A stretch of 64,000 nucleotides of DNA from Anaerolineae bacterium (GTDB lineage Bacteria > Chloroflexota > Anaerolineae > Aggregatilineales > Aggregatilineaceae): positions 1 to 64,000 of the forward strand of contig JAHDLB010000013.1 of NCBI GenBank assembly GCA_018432315.1. Direction: 5' to 3'. The position numbers were made by a program, and so were the translations under genes. A model generated the notes under the pieces. That model was not told the origin of the DNA, did not search any database, and was given only the letters and a program-made list of their open reading frames with translations. Position 1 is the stretch's first letter; each line of letters begins with the position of its first letter. Below are positions 7,069 through 15,353 of the stretch, in pieces.

Positions 7069-7836
7069 CTAGCCAGCGGGCAGCAGTTCGTAGGTGATCG
7101 TCACGGACATATTGACGCTGAGCGTGCCCTGGCTGATGGGCGGGGCCGAAGCGGCCATATCCATGCCACCGCCGCCGCCATAGCCCAACGGGCTGTACTC
7201 GCTGCCGCCCTCGACGACGCGCACCGGGTCGCCCACGGACAGCCCCAACTGCTCAGCGAGCTGTTCGGCGCGGTCGTGCGCATCATCCACGGCCAGCGAC
7301 CGGGCTTCTGATTCCAGCGCGGCGCGGTCGTTGATGTCGAACTGCAGGTAGTTGACCATGTTCGCGCCCGCCGACACTGCCGCGGCCAGCAGCTCGCCCA
7401 CCCGGTCAGGGTTGCGCACGGTGACGTTCACGCCGATCGACACGCGGTAAGTCGGGGCGGGCTGGTCGCCCATCTCCATCGGGCCGGGACCATACGAATA
7501 GTCCTGGTAGATCGAGTAGTTCTCGGTGCGGATGTCCTCCGCGGCCACGCCGTTGGATTCCAGCGCCTGGATCACGGCGTTCATGCGCGCGTTGGTGTCT
7601 TCCATCGCGGCGAGAATGTCCTGGTTGGACGCTTCCACGCCCAGGCCCACGCGCACGATATCCGGCGCGCCGTAGGCCGTGCCCTTGCCGGTGACGGTGA
7701 TCGTGTTGGCGGGGAGATTGTCCTGGCCCGGCGGCGCCGCTTCGGCGGGCTGGCCGTCGAGCGCGGCGCTCCACACGACCGGAGTCGCCAGCAGCGCCAG
7801 GGCAATCGCGAACATCAGAACCTTCTTCATCCTCAT
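7069..7836 (-). CDS. SIMPL-domain (DUF541) secreted protein
   Basis: A 255-residue exported protein. The signal peptide is a Met-Lys-rich start, a hydrophobic core ALALLATPVVWSA and a likely cleavage after AAA near residue 30. The mature part is a SIMPL/DUF541 domain: ITVTGKGTAYGAPDIVRVGLGVEA, then the conserved SIYQDYSY and VSIGVNVTVRNPDRVGELL segments, and a helix with EARSLAVDDAHDRAEQLAEQLGL. A Gly-rich loop (GYGGGGGMDM) precedes the last strand. The family includes mouse SIMPL and bacterial BP26 and YggE, implicated in oxidative stress. The molecular function is unknown. It is a single-gene unit. Confidence 0.88.
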   Translation of the reverse strand: MRMKKVLMFAIALALLATPVVWSAALDGQPAEAAPPGQDNLPANTITVTGKGTAYGAPDIVRVGLGVEASNQDILAAMEDTNARMNAVIQALESNGVAAEDIRTENYSIYQDYSYGPGPMEMGDQPAPTYRVSIGVNVTVRNPDRVGELLAAAVSAGANMVNYLQFDINDRAALESEARSLAVDDAHDRAEQLAEQLGLSVGDPVRVVEGGSEYSPLGYGGGGGMDMAASAPPISQGTLSVNMSVTITYELLPAG

Positions 7837-8003
7837 GTCTCATCCTCTCCTGTGCCTGCATCGGCACGCTAACGATGGTGAACAGATCCTAGCAGGGCCG
7901 GGGCCGGCCTGCATGGGCCGTACCCGCCGCCTGCTGGATGACTGCCATTCGCTCTATAGACGTTGGGAAGATGGAAAAGGTTCCCGATTCGGGAAAAATT
8001 CGA

Positions 8004-8810
8004 TCACATTCCGAAGACGAAGCCCGCCGCCGCCAGGATCACGGTCAGCAGGCCATAGCCCATCTCCAGGAAACCAATCGTCTGGGGGCGGCTCCCGGTG
8101 CGGTACGGCGAGAGGCCGTGCGCCGCGCGGATCGCCAGCACGAGCATCGCCGCCAGCGCCAGCACGGGCGCCGCACCGGCCAGCACCAGCGCCAGGATCG
8201 CCGCCACGGCCAGCCCGTTGGACGCCCACACCACACCCGGCGCGTGCGGCTTGCCGCGCTCCAGCCGCAGCCGCGAGCGCACGTAGAGGATCGAAGGAAC
8301 GTCGCGCGCCGCCAGAATGGCCCACAGCGCCAGCGCCACCGCCAGCGATTCGCCGCCGGCCAGGGCGATGCTCGCCGCGCTGACGGCCAGGGCGACCGCC
8401 CCCGCCAGCTCCGGCAGCAGGTCGCGCGCGCGGTTGGAGAGCGCCCCCGCGAACAGGACGAGCGCCAGCGGCGCGGCCAGCACCAGCGGGACCAGCATCC
8501 CGAACCCGGCCAGCGCCACCGCCCCGGCGAACCCGGTCGCGCCCAACGCGCAGTAGACCGCGGCCACGCGCTCGGCAGCGGCGGTGCGGGCGTAGCGCTT
8601 GCCTTTGACGCGGTCGGTGAGGGCGATCTTCAGCGGGTGGCGCGCCAGGAACGCCCCGACCACGCCCAGCGCCAGGCTCAGCCCGGCCCACGACGGCGCG
8701 ATCAGCAGCCCGGCGAGCAGCGGCTCTAGCAGAAAGCCCCACGCGCCATGTTCGGGCGGCAGGGCGATAGATTTCAGACGCACGCGCTGAGAGGCGGCGG
8801 TTGCGCTCAT
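8004..8810 (-). CDS. YwiC-like membrane protein
   Basis: A 268-residue, seven- to eight-helix membrane protein. The N-terminus holds ALPPEHGAWGFLLEPLLAGLL, matching the LPxEHGAWxxxLxP signature of the YwiC-like family. In some Bacillales this gene neighbours fnr and nitrate respiration genes. A basic loop RVKGKRYAR follows helix 2. Function is unknown. The gene is 78 bases downstream of phaC on the other side of a small gap and could belong to the same transcript, though no terminator or promoter is clear between them. Confidence 0.75.
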   Translation of the reverse strand: MSATAASQRVRLKSIALPPEHGAWGFLLEPLLAGLLIAPSWAGLSLALGVVGAFLARHPLKIALTDRVKGKRYARTAAAERVAAVYCALGATGFAGAVALAGFGMLVPLVLAAPLALVLFAGALSNRARDLLPELAGAVALAVSAASIALAGGESLAVALALWAILAARDVPSILYVRSRLRLERGKPHAPGVVWASNGLAVAAILALVLAGAAPVLALAAMLVLAIRAAHGLSPYRTGSRPQTIGFLEMGYGLLTVILAAAGFVFGM

Positions 8811-8888
8811 AGCTCCCCCGTGAATCGCACTTTACATAGATTATTGTAGATTTTAGACGCAGAATTGCCAAGATTCCCTTGATCTGGA

Positions 8889-9986
8889 TCAAGTTGGCGG
8901 GGCGGAAGAGTCCCCGCCGGACCGGGCCGCCAGCCACCCCGCCAGCCGCGGCCACAGCTTGGCGTGCGCGTCGGAGCCGACCACCATGCCGATGTGCCCG
9001 CTCTCCAGCACGATCAGCGCTTTGTCCTGGCTGGCGATCATCTCGTGGAGCACGGCCACCGACTCCCAGGGGGCGATGTGGTCGCGCCGGGCGGCGATAG
9101 TCAGCGACGGCGCGGCGATGGTCCCCAGGTCGATGCGCCGCCCGTGAACGGTGAACTGGCCGAGGATCAGCCGGTTCTGCTGGTAGAGGTCCTTGACGTA
9201 CTTGCGGAAGATCTCGCCGGGGAACGGCGTCGGGTCGTTGAGCCACAGGTGCAGCGCCGCGAAGGCGCGCAGAAAAGCCGGATCGTCGCGGCGCTCCCAG
9301 TAGTTGAGCGCCTGGATCAACTGGTCGGTGGGGCGGACGAGGTGAAAGGTCGTGTTCAGCACGTTGGCCGGGATGTTGCCCAGCGTATCGACCAGCCGGT
9401 CGGCGTCGAACCATTCCGGGCGCGTCCACACGCTGTAGATGCCGTCGTCGTGATAGTTGACCGGCCCGGCCAGGTTGACCAGCGCCGCGACGTCCTGGGG
9501 GAACAGGACGGTATACACCGCGGCCATCATCCCGCCCATGCAATAGCCGAGCAGCGACACCGCCGGCTGGCCCGACGCGCGCCGGATGGCCCCCACCACG
9601 CGGCGCAGCACCCCGGCGATGGACTCGTCCAGCGTGCGGTAGCGGTCGGGGGGCGTGGCGGTGCCCCAGTCGAGCATGTACACGTCGATGCCCTGCCGCA
9701 GCAAAAACCGGACCAGCGACCGCTCCGGCGTCAGGTCCATCACGTAATAGCGGTTGATCATCGACGGGATGCACAACAGCGGGACGGAGCGCGGCGTCTC
9801 GACCAGCGGATGATAGCGCAGCACGCGCGCCCGGCCTTCGGTGTAGACGACGCTGGCGGGAGTCTGCCCGGCCAGCGCGCGGCCCTGCTCGCGCAGCGAT
9901 TCCCCGGCGGCGGCGTACTGCTGCCAGATGGCGCGCAGCCCGGCGTCCCACAGGCCGGCCCAGCGTTCGAGCAGCTCAGGGTCCAT
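8889..9986 (-). CDS. phaC: Class III-type poly(3-hydroxyalkanoate) synthase, PhaC subunit
   Basis: A 365-residue alpha/beta-hydrolase that polymerises hydroxyacyl-CoA into polyester granules. The lipase-like box GYCMGG puts the nucleophile at Cys149. The general acid-base residues fall at Asp302 (RRDHIAPWES) and His331 (ESGHIGM). These are the catalytic numbers of the Allochromatium vinosum class III enzyme. Length also fits class III (about 355) rather than class I (about 590). It overlaps the upstream small gene by 11 bases. Class III synthases need a PhaE partner and class IV a PhaR partner; the two small upstream genes are the obvious candidates here. Confidence 0.93.
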   Translation of the reverse strand: MDPELLERWAGLWDAGLRAIWQQYAAAGESLREQGRALAGQTPASVVYTEGRARVLRYHPLVETPRSVPLLCIPSMINRYYVMDLTPERSLVRFLLRQGIDVYMLDWGTATPPDRYRTLDESIAGVLRRVVGAIRRASGQPAVSLLGYCMGGMMAAVYTVLFPQDVAALVNLAGPVNYHDDGIYSVWTRPEWFDADRLVDTLGNIPANVLNTTFHLVRPTDQLIQALNYWERRDDPAFLRAFAALHLWLNDPTPFPGEIFRKYVKDLYQQNRLILGQFTVHGRRIDLGTIAAPSLTIAARRDHIAPWESVAVLHEMIASQDKALIVLESGHIGMVVGSDAHAKLWPRLAGWLAARSGGDSSAPPT

Positions 9987-10278
9987 CCAGCCGCGACTCC
10001 AGGTCCGCGATCCGCGCCGCCAGATCGTCGAGCTGGTGCGCGATGCGTTCCAGCAGGTACAGCTCGCGGGCGGCGCCCTCGTGCCAGGCGGGGGCGGGCA
10101 GGCCCGCGCGCTCCAGCGTCTGGGTGACGCGGCGGTAGGTATCGAGCGTCAGGTTCGCCTGGCGGCTGATGCGCCGCAGCACGTCGGGCGAGCGGATCAG
10201 GCTGTCCCAATAGGCGGCGGCCTGCCGCTCCCAGGCTTCCAGGCTGGCCCGCAGCGACGCGGCGAACGGATCATTCAT
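9976..10278 (-). CDS. Small helical protein of the PHA operon, possible PhaE/PhaR-like subunit
   Basis: A 100-residue, wholly helical protein. The N-terminal half has AYWDSLIRSPDVL then RQANLTLDTYRRVTQTLERAGLPA, resembling the region in PhaE-type subunits and phasins that precedes the C-terminal helix. The last 30 residues form a leucine-heptad coiled coil (LERIAHQLDDLAARIADLESRL). It overlaps phaC by 11 bases and the preceding gene by 8, so translation is coupled. The assignment is by operon position and helical character, not by a decisive motif. Confidence 0.55.
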   Translation of the reverse strand: MNDPFAASLRASLEAWERQAAAYWDSLIRSPDVLRRISRQANLTLDTYRRVTQTLERAGLPAPAWHEGAARELYLLERIAHQLDDLAARIADLESRLDGP

Positions 10279-10750
10279 CGCGCAGCCGGGCCTCCAGGTC
10301 GTCGACTTTGGCCGCCAGCGTTTCGACCTGCGCCGCCAGCCGCTCGATCACGTCGAGCAACTGGCCCTGCTGATCCTGGGTCGTCTGCTGGGCGGTCTGG
10401 CTCCAGTTCGCCATGCTCTCGGCAAACGACTCGCCCACGCGCCGCCCCTGTTCGAGCATGACTTCCATCGACTGGAGCATGATGTCGGTGTAGCGCGGCG
10501 CCATCTCGCCCCACAGGCGCGCCGTCTCGGCGAACAGGGCCTCCGGCGCGACCGGGTCGGGACCGGCGAACGCCTGCCGGATGGCGTCGTCCACGTGGTT
10601 TTGCATGAACAGGAGCGCATCGCCGAACCGGGCGAAGTCGGCGGTGTGATCGCTCTGCACGTGTTTGATCACGCCCCGCCAGCGCGCGGGCTGTCCGCCG
10701 CTCTCTTCGCGGACGAAACGCAGTACGAATGACACTACCTCTTGCGTCAT
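10271..10750 (-). CDS. Phasin/PhaE-like coiled-coil protein, first gene of the PHA operon
   Basis: A 159-residue, mostly helical protein. An N-terminal globular segment (residues 1-60) contains FVLRFVREES and DFARFGDALLFMQNHVDDAI. A central amphipathic region includes LWGEMAPRYTDIMLQSMEVMLEQGRRVGESFAESMANWSQ, and the C-terminus is a coiled coil (LDVIERLAAQVETLAAKVDDLEARL). This layout is seen in phasins and synthase partners. Together with the next gene it is far shorter than a normal PhaE (about 350 residues). It could act as a phasin on the granule surface or as a synthase activator. Confidence 0.55.
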   Translation of the reverse strand: MTQEVVSFVLRFVREESGGQPARWRGVIKHVQSDHTADFARFGDALLFMQNHVDDAIRQAFAGPDPVAPEALFAETARLWGEMAPRYTDIMLQSMEVMLEQGRRVGESFAESMANWSQTAQQTTQDQQGQLLDVIERLAAQVETLAAKVDDLEARLRDE

Positions 10751-10827
10751 GTTGTTCTCCGGTCTTGTCCTCGCTTTTTCCTGATCCTACACGGGCCGGG
10801 TCACACGCGGGTTGCAGCCGGCGCCGC

Positions 10828-11634
10828 TCATGGCGGCGTCACCGGCTCACCGCGCACGATGCGCGTGTAGATGGCGGTCGTCTCGGCCATCGGCAGCAGG
10901 TCCAGCCCGTCGTCGAGCGCGTCGCGGCACTGCTCGTAGGCGCGGATCGCCAGCGGGCGATTGCCGCGCAGGGCGTGCGCGATCATCATCACGCGATAGG
11001 CTTCTTCCCAATAGCGGTCGATGACCAGCACCGACTGACACAGGTGGATCGATTCCTGGTACCCCTGGCGGTGCAGCAGCAGCGCGGCCAGCCGCATCGC
11101 GCCGGACAGGTAGAGCGTTTGCAGGCGCTCGCGCTCCAGGCTGGCCCAGTCTTCGTACAGTGCGTCGGGCAGGTAGTCGCCGGCGTAGCGGTCGATGGCG
11201 TCGCGGTAGGCGTCGATGGCGGCGTCCAGGTCGTCGCGTTCCAGGCGGGCGGCGGCCTTGAGGCCCTCGCGGAATTCGTCGGCGTCGATCCGGATGTCCG
11301 CTTCCGGGTCCAGCCCGTAGGCCAGGCCGTGGCGCACGATGAACGACGACAGCGAGCGGGCGGCGCGATCCGGCTCCAGCGCGTCGTTGAGCGCGTTGAG
11401 CGCCACCTTGAAGTCCCGGTCGGCGCGCGGGTGATCGAGCGTGGGCCACAGCTCGGCCACGATGCGCTCTTTGGGCAGCACGTGATGCCGGTTGTTGAGC
11501 ATGACCGTGATCAGGAACTGGAACAGCCGCTGGGCCTTTTCGCGCTTCCAGGCGACGTTGGGCAGCAGCGCACCGTCGAGCCAGGTGCGGAACATGCCTA
11601 ATGTCTGAACGCGCAGCGAACCCGCCATAAACAT
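10828..11634 (-). CDS. BTAD (SARP/AfsR-like) transcriptional regulator
   Basis: A 268-residue protein with the two-domain layout of SARP-type activators but no ATPase part. Residues 7-100 form an OmpR-like winged helix (LRVQTLGMFRTWLDG, KREKAQRLFQFL, KERIVAELWP, FKVALNALNDALEP). Residues 115-262 form a bacterial transcriptional activation domain of TPR-like repeats (AAIDAYRDAIDRYAGDYLPDALYEDW, LAALLLHRQGYQESI, AYRVMMIAHALRGNRPLAIRAYEQC). Targets are unknown; the neighbouring PHA operon and the divergent ornithine aminotransferase are candidates. A second in-frame ATG two codons in (11628) is equally possible as the start. Confidence 0.85.
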   Translation of the reverse strand: MFMAGSLRVQTLGMFRTWLDGALLPNVAWKREKAQRLFQFLITVMLNNRHHVLPKERIVAELWPTLDHPRADRDFKVALNALNDALEPDRAARSLSSFIVRHGLAYGLDPEADIRIDADEFREGLKAAARLERDDLDAAIDAYRDAIDRYAGDYLPDALYEDWASLERERLQTLYLSGAMRLAALLLHRQGYQESIHLCQSVLVIDRYWEEAYRVMMIAHALRGNRPLAIRAYEQCRDALDDGLDLLPMAETTAIYTRIVRGEPVTPP

Positions 11635-11830
11635 CTACGTCATCTGAGTGTACCCGCCAGTGCGGCCCAATCATACCACGGATCGGCGGAATCCTCTTTC
11701 TTGGCTGATGGTTACGGCTGGCTCTACATGGTTTGCGGAGGGACCGGCTCTATCGCGTATAATCAGTATATCGGTACGGCTGTTCCCGATTGTCGAACGA
11801 GCAGCCCACCATTTTCGAGGAACGTTCGAC

Positions 11831-13048
11831 ATGGAGACGTTTAGAACGGTAACGGAAGAACTTATTGCTTTGGAGGACCGGTACGGCGCGCACAATTACC
11901 ACCCGCTGGACGTGGTCCTGACTCGGGGCGAAGGCATCTGGGTGTGGGATGTCGATGGCAATCGCTATATGGACTGCCTGAGCGCCTACAGCGCCGTCAA
12001 CCAGGGCCACGCCCACCCGCGCATCCGCCAGGCGCTGATCGACCAGGCGAGCCGACTGCCGCTGACCAGCCGGGCGTTTCGCAACGACCAGCTTGGCCGG
12101 TTCTACCAGCAGGTCTGCGAGCTGACCGGCTACGAGATGGTCCTGCCCATGAACACGGGCGCGGAAGCGGTCGAGACGGCGATCAAGGCCGCGCGCAAGT
12201 GGGGCTACACGGTCAAGGGCGTGCCGGACGGGCAGGCGGAGATCATCGCCTGCGCGGGCAACTTCGCCGGGCGCACAGTGACGATCATCGGCTTCAGCAC
12301 CGAGGCGCAGTACCGCGACGGGTTCGGCCCGTTCACGCCCGGCTTCAAGGTGGTGCCCTACGGCGACGCGAAAGCGCTCGAAGCGGCCATCACGCCCAAC
12401 ACGGTCGCCTTCCTCGTCGAGCCGATCCAGGGCGAGGGCGGCGTGATCGTGCCGCCGGCGGGCTACCTGCGGCAGGTGCGCGAGATCTGCACCCGGCACA
12501 ACGTGCTGATGATCGCCGACGAGATCCAGACCGGGCTGGGCCGCACGGGCAAGCTGTTCGCGTGCGATCACGAGGACGTCCGACCCGACGCGGTGACGAT
12601 CGGCAAGGCGCTGTCGGGCGGGTTCTACCCGGTGTCGGCAGTGCTCGCCAACCGCGAGGTGCTGGGCGTGTTCCGCCCCGGCGACCACGGCAGCACGTTC
12701 GGCGGCAACCCGCTGGGCGCGGCGGTGGGCCAGGCGGCGCTGAGCGTCCTGGTCGAGGAGAACATGATCGAGAACGCGGCGGCGATGGGGGAATACTTCC
12801 AGGACATGCTGGCCGAGATCAACAGCCCGCACGTCAAGGAGGTGCGCGGCAAGGGGTTGATGATCGGCGTGGAGCTCAAGCCGGAGGCCGGGGGCGCGCG
12901 CCGCTTCTGTGAGGCGCTGCAGCATAACGGCATCCTAGCGAAAGAAACCCACCGCGACATCATCCGCTTCGCGCCGCCGCTGGTCATCACCCAGGCGGAC
13001 ATCGACTGGGCGATCGAGCGCATTCGCCCGGTGCTGTTGATGGACTGA
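11831..13048 (+). CDS. rocD: Ornithine--oxo-acid aminotransferase
   Basis: A 405-residue class III PLP aminotransferase that converts ornithine and 2-oxoglutarate to glutamate semialdehyde and glutamate in arginine breakdown. Hallmarks are [13 protein letters not shown] at the N-terminus, [52 protein letters not shown], and the cofactor lysine in [28 protein letters not shown] follows. Length equals that of characterised RocD enzymes. The start is the ATG at 11831 with a GAGGAACG site before it. TATAAT at 11758-11763 is a possible -10. Confidence 0.93.
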   Translation: METFRTVTEELIALEDRYGAHNYHPLDVVLTRGEGIWVWDVDGNRYMDCLSAYSAVNQGHAHPRIRQALIDQASRLPLTSRAFRNDQLGRFYQQVCELTGYEMVLPMNTGAEAVETAIKAARKWGYTVKGVPDGQAEIIACAGNFAGRTVTIIGFSTEAQYRDGFGPFTPGFKVVPYGDAKALEAAITPNTVAFLVEPIQGEGGVIVPPAGYLRQVREICTRHNVLMIADEIQTGLGRTGKLFACDHEDVRPDAVTIGKALSGGFYPVSAVLANREVLGVFRPGDHGSTFGGNPLGAAVGQAALSVLVEENMIENAAAMGEYFQDMLAEINSPHVKEVRGKGLMIGVELKPEAGGARRFCEALQHNGILAKETHRDIIRFAPPLVITQADIDWAIERIRPVLLMD

Positions 13049-13077
13049 TCCCCACGCGGGGAGATGTGTTTTCGAGG

Positions 13078-13113
13078 CAAGGCGGTCGCCGGGCGCTGCT
13101 GACGACCGCCTTG
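13078..13113 (+). terminator. Intrinsic terminator after rocD
   Basis: CAAGGCGGTCG (13078-13088) and CGACCGCCTTG (13103-13113) form a perfect 11-bp stem, followed by TTGTTTCCC. It isolates rocD from the next gene at 13146. Confidence 0.85.
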
Positions 13114-13145
13114 TTGTTTCCCAATCCGGAGCGAGGAGTTCCCTC

Positions 13146-13973
13146 ATGCACGACACCGCATTCGACCCCGATTTCGACGACCGCGAATTGACGCCGGACT
13201 GGATGGCCGTGCCCATCGCGCCCGTCCCGGTGATGGAGCACCCCTCCGGCTACCGCGTGGTGCGGCGGATCGTGCAGGAAACCGAGATCTTCGGCCAGAC
13301 CTACCGCCTGACGGTGCCGTTCGAGTGCCGCCTGCTGTTCGACCCGGCGGGGCGGCTGTGGATGTCCGACACGCCCCAGGAGCGGATCATGATGGCGAAC
13401 AACGCGCGCCGCTCGCACGGGCACGTGCTGGTCGGCGGGCTGGGCCTGGGGCTGTACCCGCAGCTCGCCGCGGCGCTGGGCCGCGTGACGCGCTTCAGCG
13501 TGATCGAGCAAAGCCGGGTCGTGCAGGCGATCGTCGAGCCGGCCCTGGCCGGCGTGCTGGGCGTCCCACTGGCGACGCAGATCGGGGACGTGGGGGCGCT
13601 GCTGGCCGGGCCGGTGGGCGACGTCTACGACACGATCTTCCTCGACACGTGGCCCGCCCTGGACGCGGCATACCTGCCCGCCGTCAACCGCCTGCGCGAG
13701 CTGGCGCGGGCGCACCTGGCGCCGGGCGGGACGATCCTGCTGTGGGGCTATCGCTGGATGGTGGCGCTGTTCGAGGAGGCGTGCCGCGCCCTGCTGGCGG
13801 TGAAGCCGGGCGAGCGCCGGGCGTGGCTCGACGCACACCGGGCAGGCTCTCCGGCGGGCGTGGCGCTGTTGGGGCGGGTCGCCGACCGTTTCGACGGCGC
13901 GGCCATCGACGATTGGGACTCGGCGCTGGCGTGGTGCCGCGCCTACGCGGTCGACGTCGTCGCCGCGGGATGA
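13146..13973 (+). CDS. Methyltransferase-fold protein (spermidine-synthase-like)
   Basis: A 275-residue protein. A beta-strand-rich N-terminus (residues 30-85) is followed by a Rossmann-like nucleotide-binding core: HVLVGGLGLGLYPQLAAALG at about 97-116, an acidic end of the second strand VIEQSRVVQAIVEPAL, then YDTIFLDTWP at about 161-170 and an APGGTILLWGYRWM strand. This is the class I S-adenosylmethionine fold in the order used by spermidine synthases, but no polyamine-binding motif is evident. An AGGAG site precedes the ATG. The real substrate is unknown. Confidence 0.55.
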   Translation: MHDTAFDPDFDDRELTPDWMAVPIAPVPVMEHPSGYRVVRRIVQETEIFGQTYRLTVPFECRLLFDPAGRLWMSDTPQERIMMANNARRSHGHVLVGGLGLGLYPQLAAALGRVTRFSVIEQSRVVQAIVEPALAGVLGVPLATQIGDVGALLAGPVGDVYDTIFLDTWPALDAAYLPAVNRLRELARAHLAPGGTILLWGYRWMVALFEEACRALLAVKPGERRAWLDAHRAGSPAGVALLGRVADRFDGAAIDDWDSALAWCRAYAVDVVAAG

Positions 13974-14020
13974 GAGGCCCACCCGCAGCCGCCACAACCG
14001 GTGGACCGATACTCCCCGGC

Positions 14021-14049
14021 TTGCATAATCGGGGGCGCACGTCTACACT
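14021..14049 (+). promoter_or_regulatory. Promoter of the foldase/stalk-protein cluster
   Basis: TTGCAT (14021-14026) and TACACT (14044-14049) lie 17 bases apart. Transcription would start near 14056, about 35 bases before the GTG start of the lipoprotein foldase. The following genes up to 17779 are all on this strand with gaps of 21-40 bases, so this may drive the whole cluster. Confidence 0.65.
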
Positions 14050-14089
14050 AAGCGGGCATTTACACACCGGGAGTTGTGAAGGAGCTATC

Positions 14090-15073
14090 GTGCGCGTGTT
14101 TCAATTCCGTCTTTCTCGCTGGATAACGACGATCGTCCTGGCGCTGGTGTTGGGCGGCGTGCTGGTAGCCTGCGCCGACGACGGTTCTTCGGCTAACTCC
14201 GGATCGAACCCAGAGGGCGACGCCAACGCGGCGCCGGCAGCCCAGACCAACCCGACCACGATCCCCGCCGCGGCCCAGGTGCAGCCCACCCAGACGCCCG
14301 AAGAGGCGCTCGCCGCGCGGGTGAACGGCCACCCGATCCCGCTGGCGGAATTCGAGCGCGAGCGCGAGCGGCGCTCGCTGGGCCTGGCCATCGAGCCGGC
14401 CACCGCCGCCGCCTTCGACGCCGACGTGCTCCAGACGATGATCGACCAGGTGCTGATCGAGCAGGCCGCCGAGCGCGAAGGCATCACCGTCACGGATGAG
14501 GAAGTCGAGGCGGAGCTCGACCTCCAGCGGTCGATTGCCGAGCAAAACGAGATGGCGCTCGACGAGATTCTCGCGGATCAACTGTACACGGTCGATGAGT
14601 ACCGCGCGGCGCTGCACGACATGCTGCTGGCGCAAAAGGTCAGCGAAGTGATCGCGCCGGTGTCGCCCATGGCCGAACAGGTCCATTCGCGGCATATCCT
14701 GGTGGCCGACGAGGCGACCGCCCGGATGCTGCTCGACCAGCTCAACCAGGGCGCGGACTTCGCCCAGCTCGCCATGCAGTACTCGCTCGACGGCTCGACC
14801 GCCCACACCGGCGGCGACCTGGACTGGGTGAGCGAGGGCGACCTGCTCCAACCGGAAGTCGAGGCGGCGATCTTCGCGCTCCAGCCGGGCCAGCGCGCCT
14901 CGGAGCCGGTTCGCAGCAGCCTGGGCTATCACATCGTCGAGACGCTGGAGCGCGTCGAGGATCGCCCGCTGAGCCAGGCGGCGCTGGCCGAGAAGAAGCA
15001 GAAAGCCTTTCTCGACTGGCTGGAAAACGAGCGCGCGGCAGCGACCATCGAGCGGTTTGTCGGCACCCCTTAA
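14090..15073 (+). CDS. Lipoprotein peptidyl-prolyl isomerase (SurA/PrsA-like, PpiC domain)
   Basis: A 327-residue extracytoplasmic foldase. The N-terminus is a lipoprotein signal: basic start, hydrophobic core TTIVLALVLGG and lipobox LVAC at about residues 22-25. A Thr/Pro/Ala-rich linker follows. A SurA_N-like helical region occupies residues 80-200 (VNGHPIPLAEFERERE, LQTMIDQVLIEQAAEREGI). The PpiC rotamase domain is at 210-310 (HSRHILV, DFAQLAMQYS, GGDLDWVSEGD, SSLGYHIVETLE). GTG at 14090 is chosen because AAGGAGC lies five bases upstream; a GTG at 14096 is possible. It probably folds secreted or anchored proteins, perhaps those encoded next. Confidence 0.87.
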   Translation: MRVFQFRLSRWITTIVLALVLGGVLVACADDGSSANSGSNPEGDANAAPAAQTNPTTIPAAAQVQPTQTPEEALAARVNGHPIPLAEFERERERRSLGLAIEPATAAAFDADVLQTMIDQVLIEQAAEREGITVTDEEVEAELDLQRSIAEQNEMALDEILADQLYTVDEYRAALHDMLLAQKVSEVIAPVSPMAEQVHSRHILVADEATARMLLDQLNQGADFAQLAMQYSLDGSTAHTGGDLDWVSEGDLLQPEVEAAIFALQPGQRASEPVRSSLGYHIVETLERVEDRPLSQAALAEKKQKAFLDWLENERAAATIERFVGTP

Positions 15074-15094
15074 CGATCCAACAGGAGGCGCAAG

Positions 15095-15331
15095 ATGAGT
15101 CGGGGGACGAGTTGCCTGTTCAATCTGATCACGCTGGTGTTCGTGGTGCTGACGGTGGTGGTGATCGCGGGCGCGGTGGCAATCGCGACCGATGCCATGG
15201 AGCCGCCTTTCCTGGCCCCCGATCCAACGCTGGTGCCGCCGACCGCCGCCGTGATCCCGACCTTGACGCCGTCGACCGTCCCCGGCGCCGAGGAAACGCT
15301 CACCCTGACCCCCGAAGCTCCCGCCCAGTAA
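15095..15331 (+). CDS. Short membrane-anchored Thr/Pro-rich protein
   Basis: A 78-residue protein. After MSRGTSCLFN comes one hydrophobic helix (residues 10-33, LITLVFVVLTVVVIAGAVAIA), then an acidic, Pro/Thr-rich tail with repeated LTPS/TPE motifs. The N-terminus, helix and first stalk residues resemble the two larger downstream proteins (15354 and 16198), but the C-terminal domain is absent. An AGGAGG site precedes the ATG. It is either a reduced paralogue or a small partner of them. No known family was recognised. Confidence 0.6.
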   Translation: MSRGTSCLFNLITLVFVVLTVVVIAGAVAIATDAMEPPFLAPDPTLVPPTAAVIPTLTPSTVPGAEETLTLTPEAPAQ

Positions 15332-15353
15332 CGCCGGGGGCGGGCATCAGCTT

